DNA of 7,112 nt, taken from assembly GCA_031365375.1 (NCBI GenBank), contig JANLXZ010000351.1, positions 1-7,112 on the forward strand, written 5' to 3'. Origin of the DNA: JAKFWF01 sp031365375. GTDB taxonomy: Bacteria; Pseudomonadota; Alphaproteobacteria; Rhizobiales; Hyphomicrobiaceae. The notes below the pieces were generated by a model, which worked only from the letters and a program-made list of their open reading frames with translations, searched no databases and was not told the DNA's origin. How positions within the stretch are numbered: position 1 is the stretch's first letter; every line of letters starts with the position of its first letter. Shown here one piece after another: positions 6,414-7,112 of the stretch. The translations under genes were made by a program, and so were the position numbers.

Positions 6414-7112
6414 ATGGCACAGGTAAATGCAGCCCATAGTTTGGCAGCGACGCTTGCTGCAGCTCAGCGACGCGAGCCGGGCCAAGGCCACGTTTTCGTC
6501 GATCGATTGGCGACTGCGCTTGCGGTGCCCGCGAACGATCACAGCTATTTCGACGATTCGAGTGACGAAGATCTCGATTTGCCGATGTTGGTACAGGGCA
6601 ATCGTGCCAGCGCCTTGGTGCCGGCTTCAGTCGGGCCATCGCTACGTGGTCGCGAAGGCCGGGCCGCTCTGGTCGGCTTCGGGCTCGGACTGGCCCTCCT
6701 GGTGCCGATCGGCCTCGTAATGAATAATCGAATGAATGACCCGAGCGTGGTTCCTCCCGATACGATCGCTGCCATCACCAGCCAAAGCTTCGTTCCGCTT
6801 TCGTCGTCAGACGATGCCGGGATCAAGACCACCCGGCGGCCGACAAAGGTCGAGAGTGGCCTTCAACTGTCTCCCGTTACATCCGCTTCGGCGGCGTTGA
6901 ACCCGATCGAGCCCGAACCTAAAGTTCTTGAAGCATCGATCCCGGGCGGCATCGAGGAAGCTAAGGAGTTCATTGCCAGCGGTGACATTGCGGCGGCGCG
7001 TCGTATCTTGCAGCCGGGCGCCGTCGACGGCCACTCCCCTCATCTGATGGCACTGGCCGAGACGTTTGATCCGAACATGCTTGCTGCTTGGAGCGCGCGT
7101 GGTGCCGCGCCC
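6414..7112 (+). CDS. Membrane-anchored protein with Sel1/TPR-like repeat region, 3' end missing
   Basis: An open frame of 233 codons that has no stop before the window end, so the gene is partial. ATG 6414 follows GGGGG (6405-6409) by four bases, and the frame is closed upstream by TAG at 6357-6359. Residues 1-80 look soluble and low in order, with an acidic patch YFDDSSDEDLDLP (45-57). A single hydrophobic helix spans about 84-103 (ALVGFGLGLALLVPIGLVM), preceded by RGREGR, which predicts a cytoplasmic N-terminus and a periplasmic C-terminus. A Ser/Pro/Thr-rich linker covers about 105-175. From about 178 the helical pattern EEAKEFIASGDIAAARRIL, then LMALAETFDPNMLAAW, resembles the lead-in of Sel1-like repeats in alphaproteobacterial proteins, where it is followed by ARxxY-type repeats. 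Those would lie outside the window. The function is unknown; Sel1 repeats usually mediate protein contacts. No signal peptide is seen. Confidence 0.75.
   Translation, partial: MAQVNAAHSLAATLAAAQRREPGQGHVFVDRLATALAVPANDHSYFDDSSDEDLDLPMLVQGNRASALVPASVGPSLRGREGRAALVGFGLGLALLVPIGLVMNNRMNDPSVVPPDTIAAITSQSFVPLSSSDDAGIKTTRRPTKVESGLQLSPVTSASAALNPIEPEPKVLEASIPGGIEEAKEFIASGDIAAARRILQPGAVDGHSPHLMALAETFDPNMLAAWSARGAAP

Noticed and set aside
6231..6542. A 103-codon minus-strand frame in the divergent region
   Set aside because: It overlaps the start of the better supported plus-strand frame at 6414 and has no ribosome site or recognisable domain.
1..7112. CRISPR arrays, tRNA or rRNA genes, insertion sequences, defence or phage genes
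   Set aside because: No regularly spaced repeats, cloverleaf, rRNA-like segment, transposase or phage-like frame was seen on either strand; all strong frames are housekeeping or small membrane proteins.

Overview
This window reads as ordinary chromosome of a GC-rich alphaproteobacterium. The evidence is the gene order alr-radA-cvpA-purF, which is common in that class (usually downstream of dnaB), together with an NnrU-family membrane protein and a Sel1-like protein of an alphaproteobacterial style. The order or genus cannot be settled from the sequence alone.

Layout. Positions 1-192 hold no gene I can support; they contain a strong dispersed-repeat-like palindrome (59-91) and a weak promoter candidate. 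A plus-strand housekeeping block follows. It consists of alanine racemase (alr, 193-1383), the recombination ATPase RadA (1388-2764, 4 bases after alr), a CvpA-family membrane protein (2811-3347), then after a 215-base gap amidophosphoribosyltransferase (purF, 3563-5065). A 12-bp hairpin (5078-5104) ends purF and probably also the convergent minus-strand gene. Two minus-strand membrane-protein genes come next: a small GlsB/YeaQ/YmgE-family protein (5375-5115, with a near-perfect ribosome binding site) and, upstream of it, an NnrU-family protein (6082-5501). A divergent intergenic region (6083-6413) separates them from a plus-strand ORF beginning at 6414 that runs off the window end. This ORF encodes a bitopic membrane protein with the start of a Sel1/TPR-like helical repeat region.

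Function. The genes do not form one pathway. alr supplies D-alanine for peptidoglycan, radA acts in recombination and branch migration, cvpA is a small membrane protein often found before purF, and purF makes the first committed step of purine synthesis. The minus-strand pair are small membrane proteins linked by family to stress response (GlsB-like) and to nitrogen-oxide or heme membrane chemistry (NnrU-like). I looked for a novel system and did not find one. The points worth a second look are small: hairpins, an apparently Fe-S-less PurF with a long propeptide, and the truncated Sel1-like protein.
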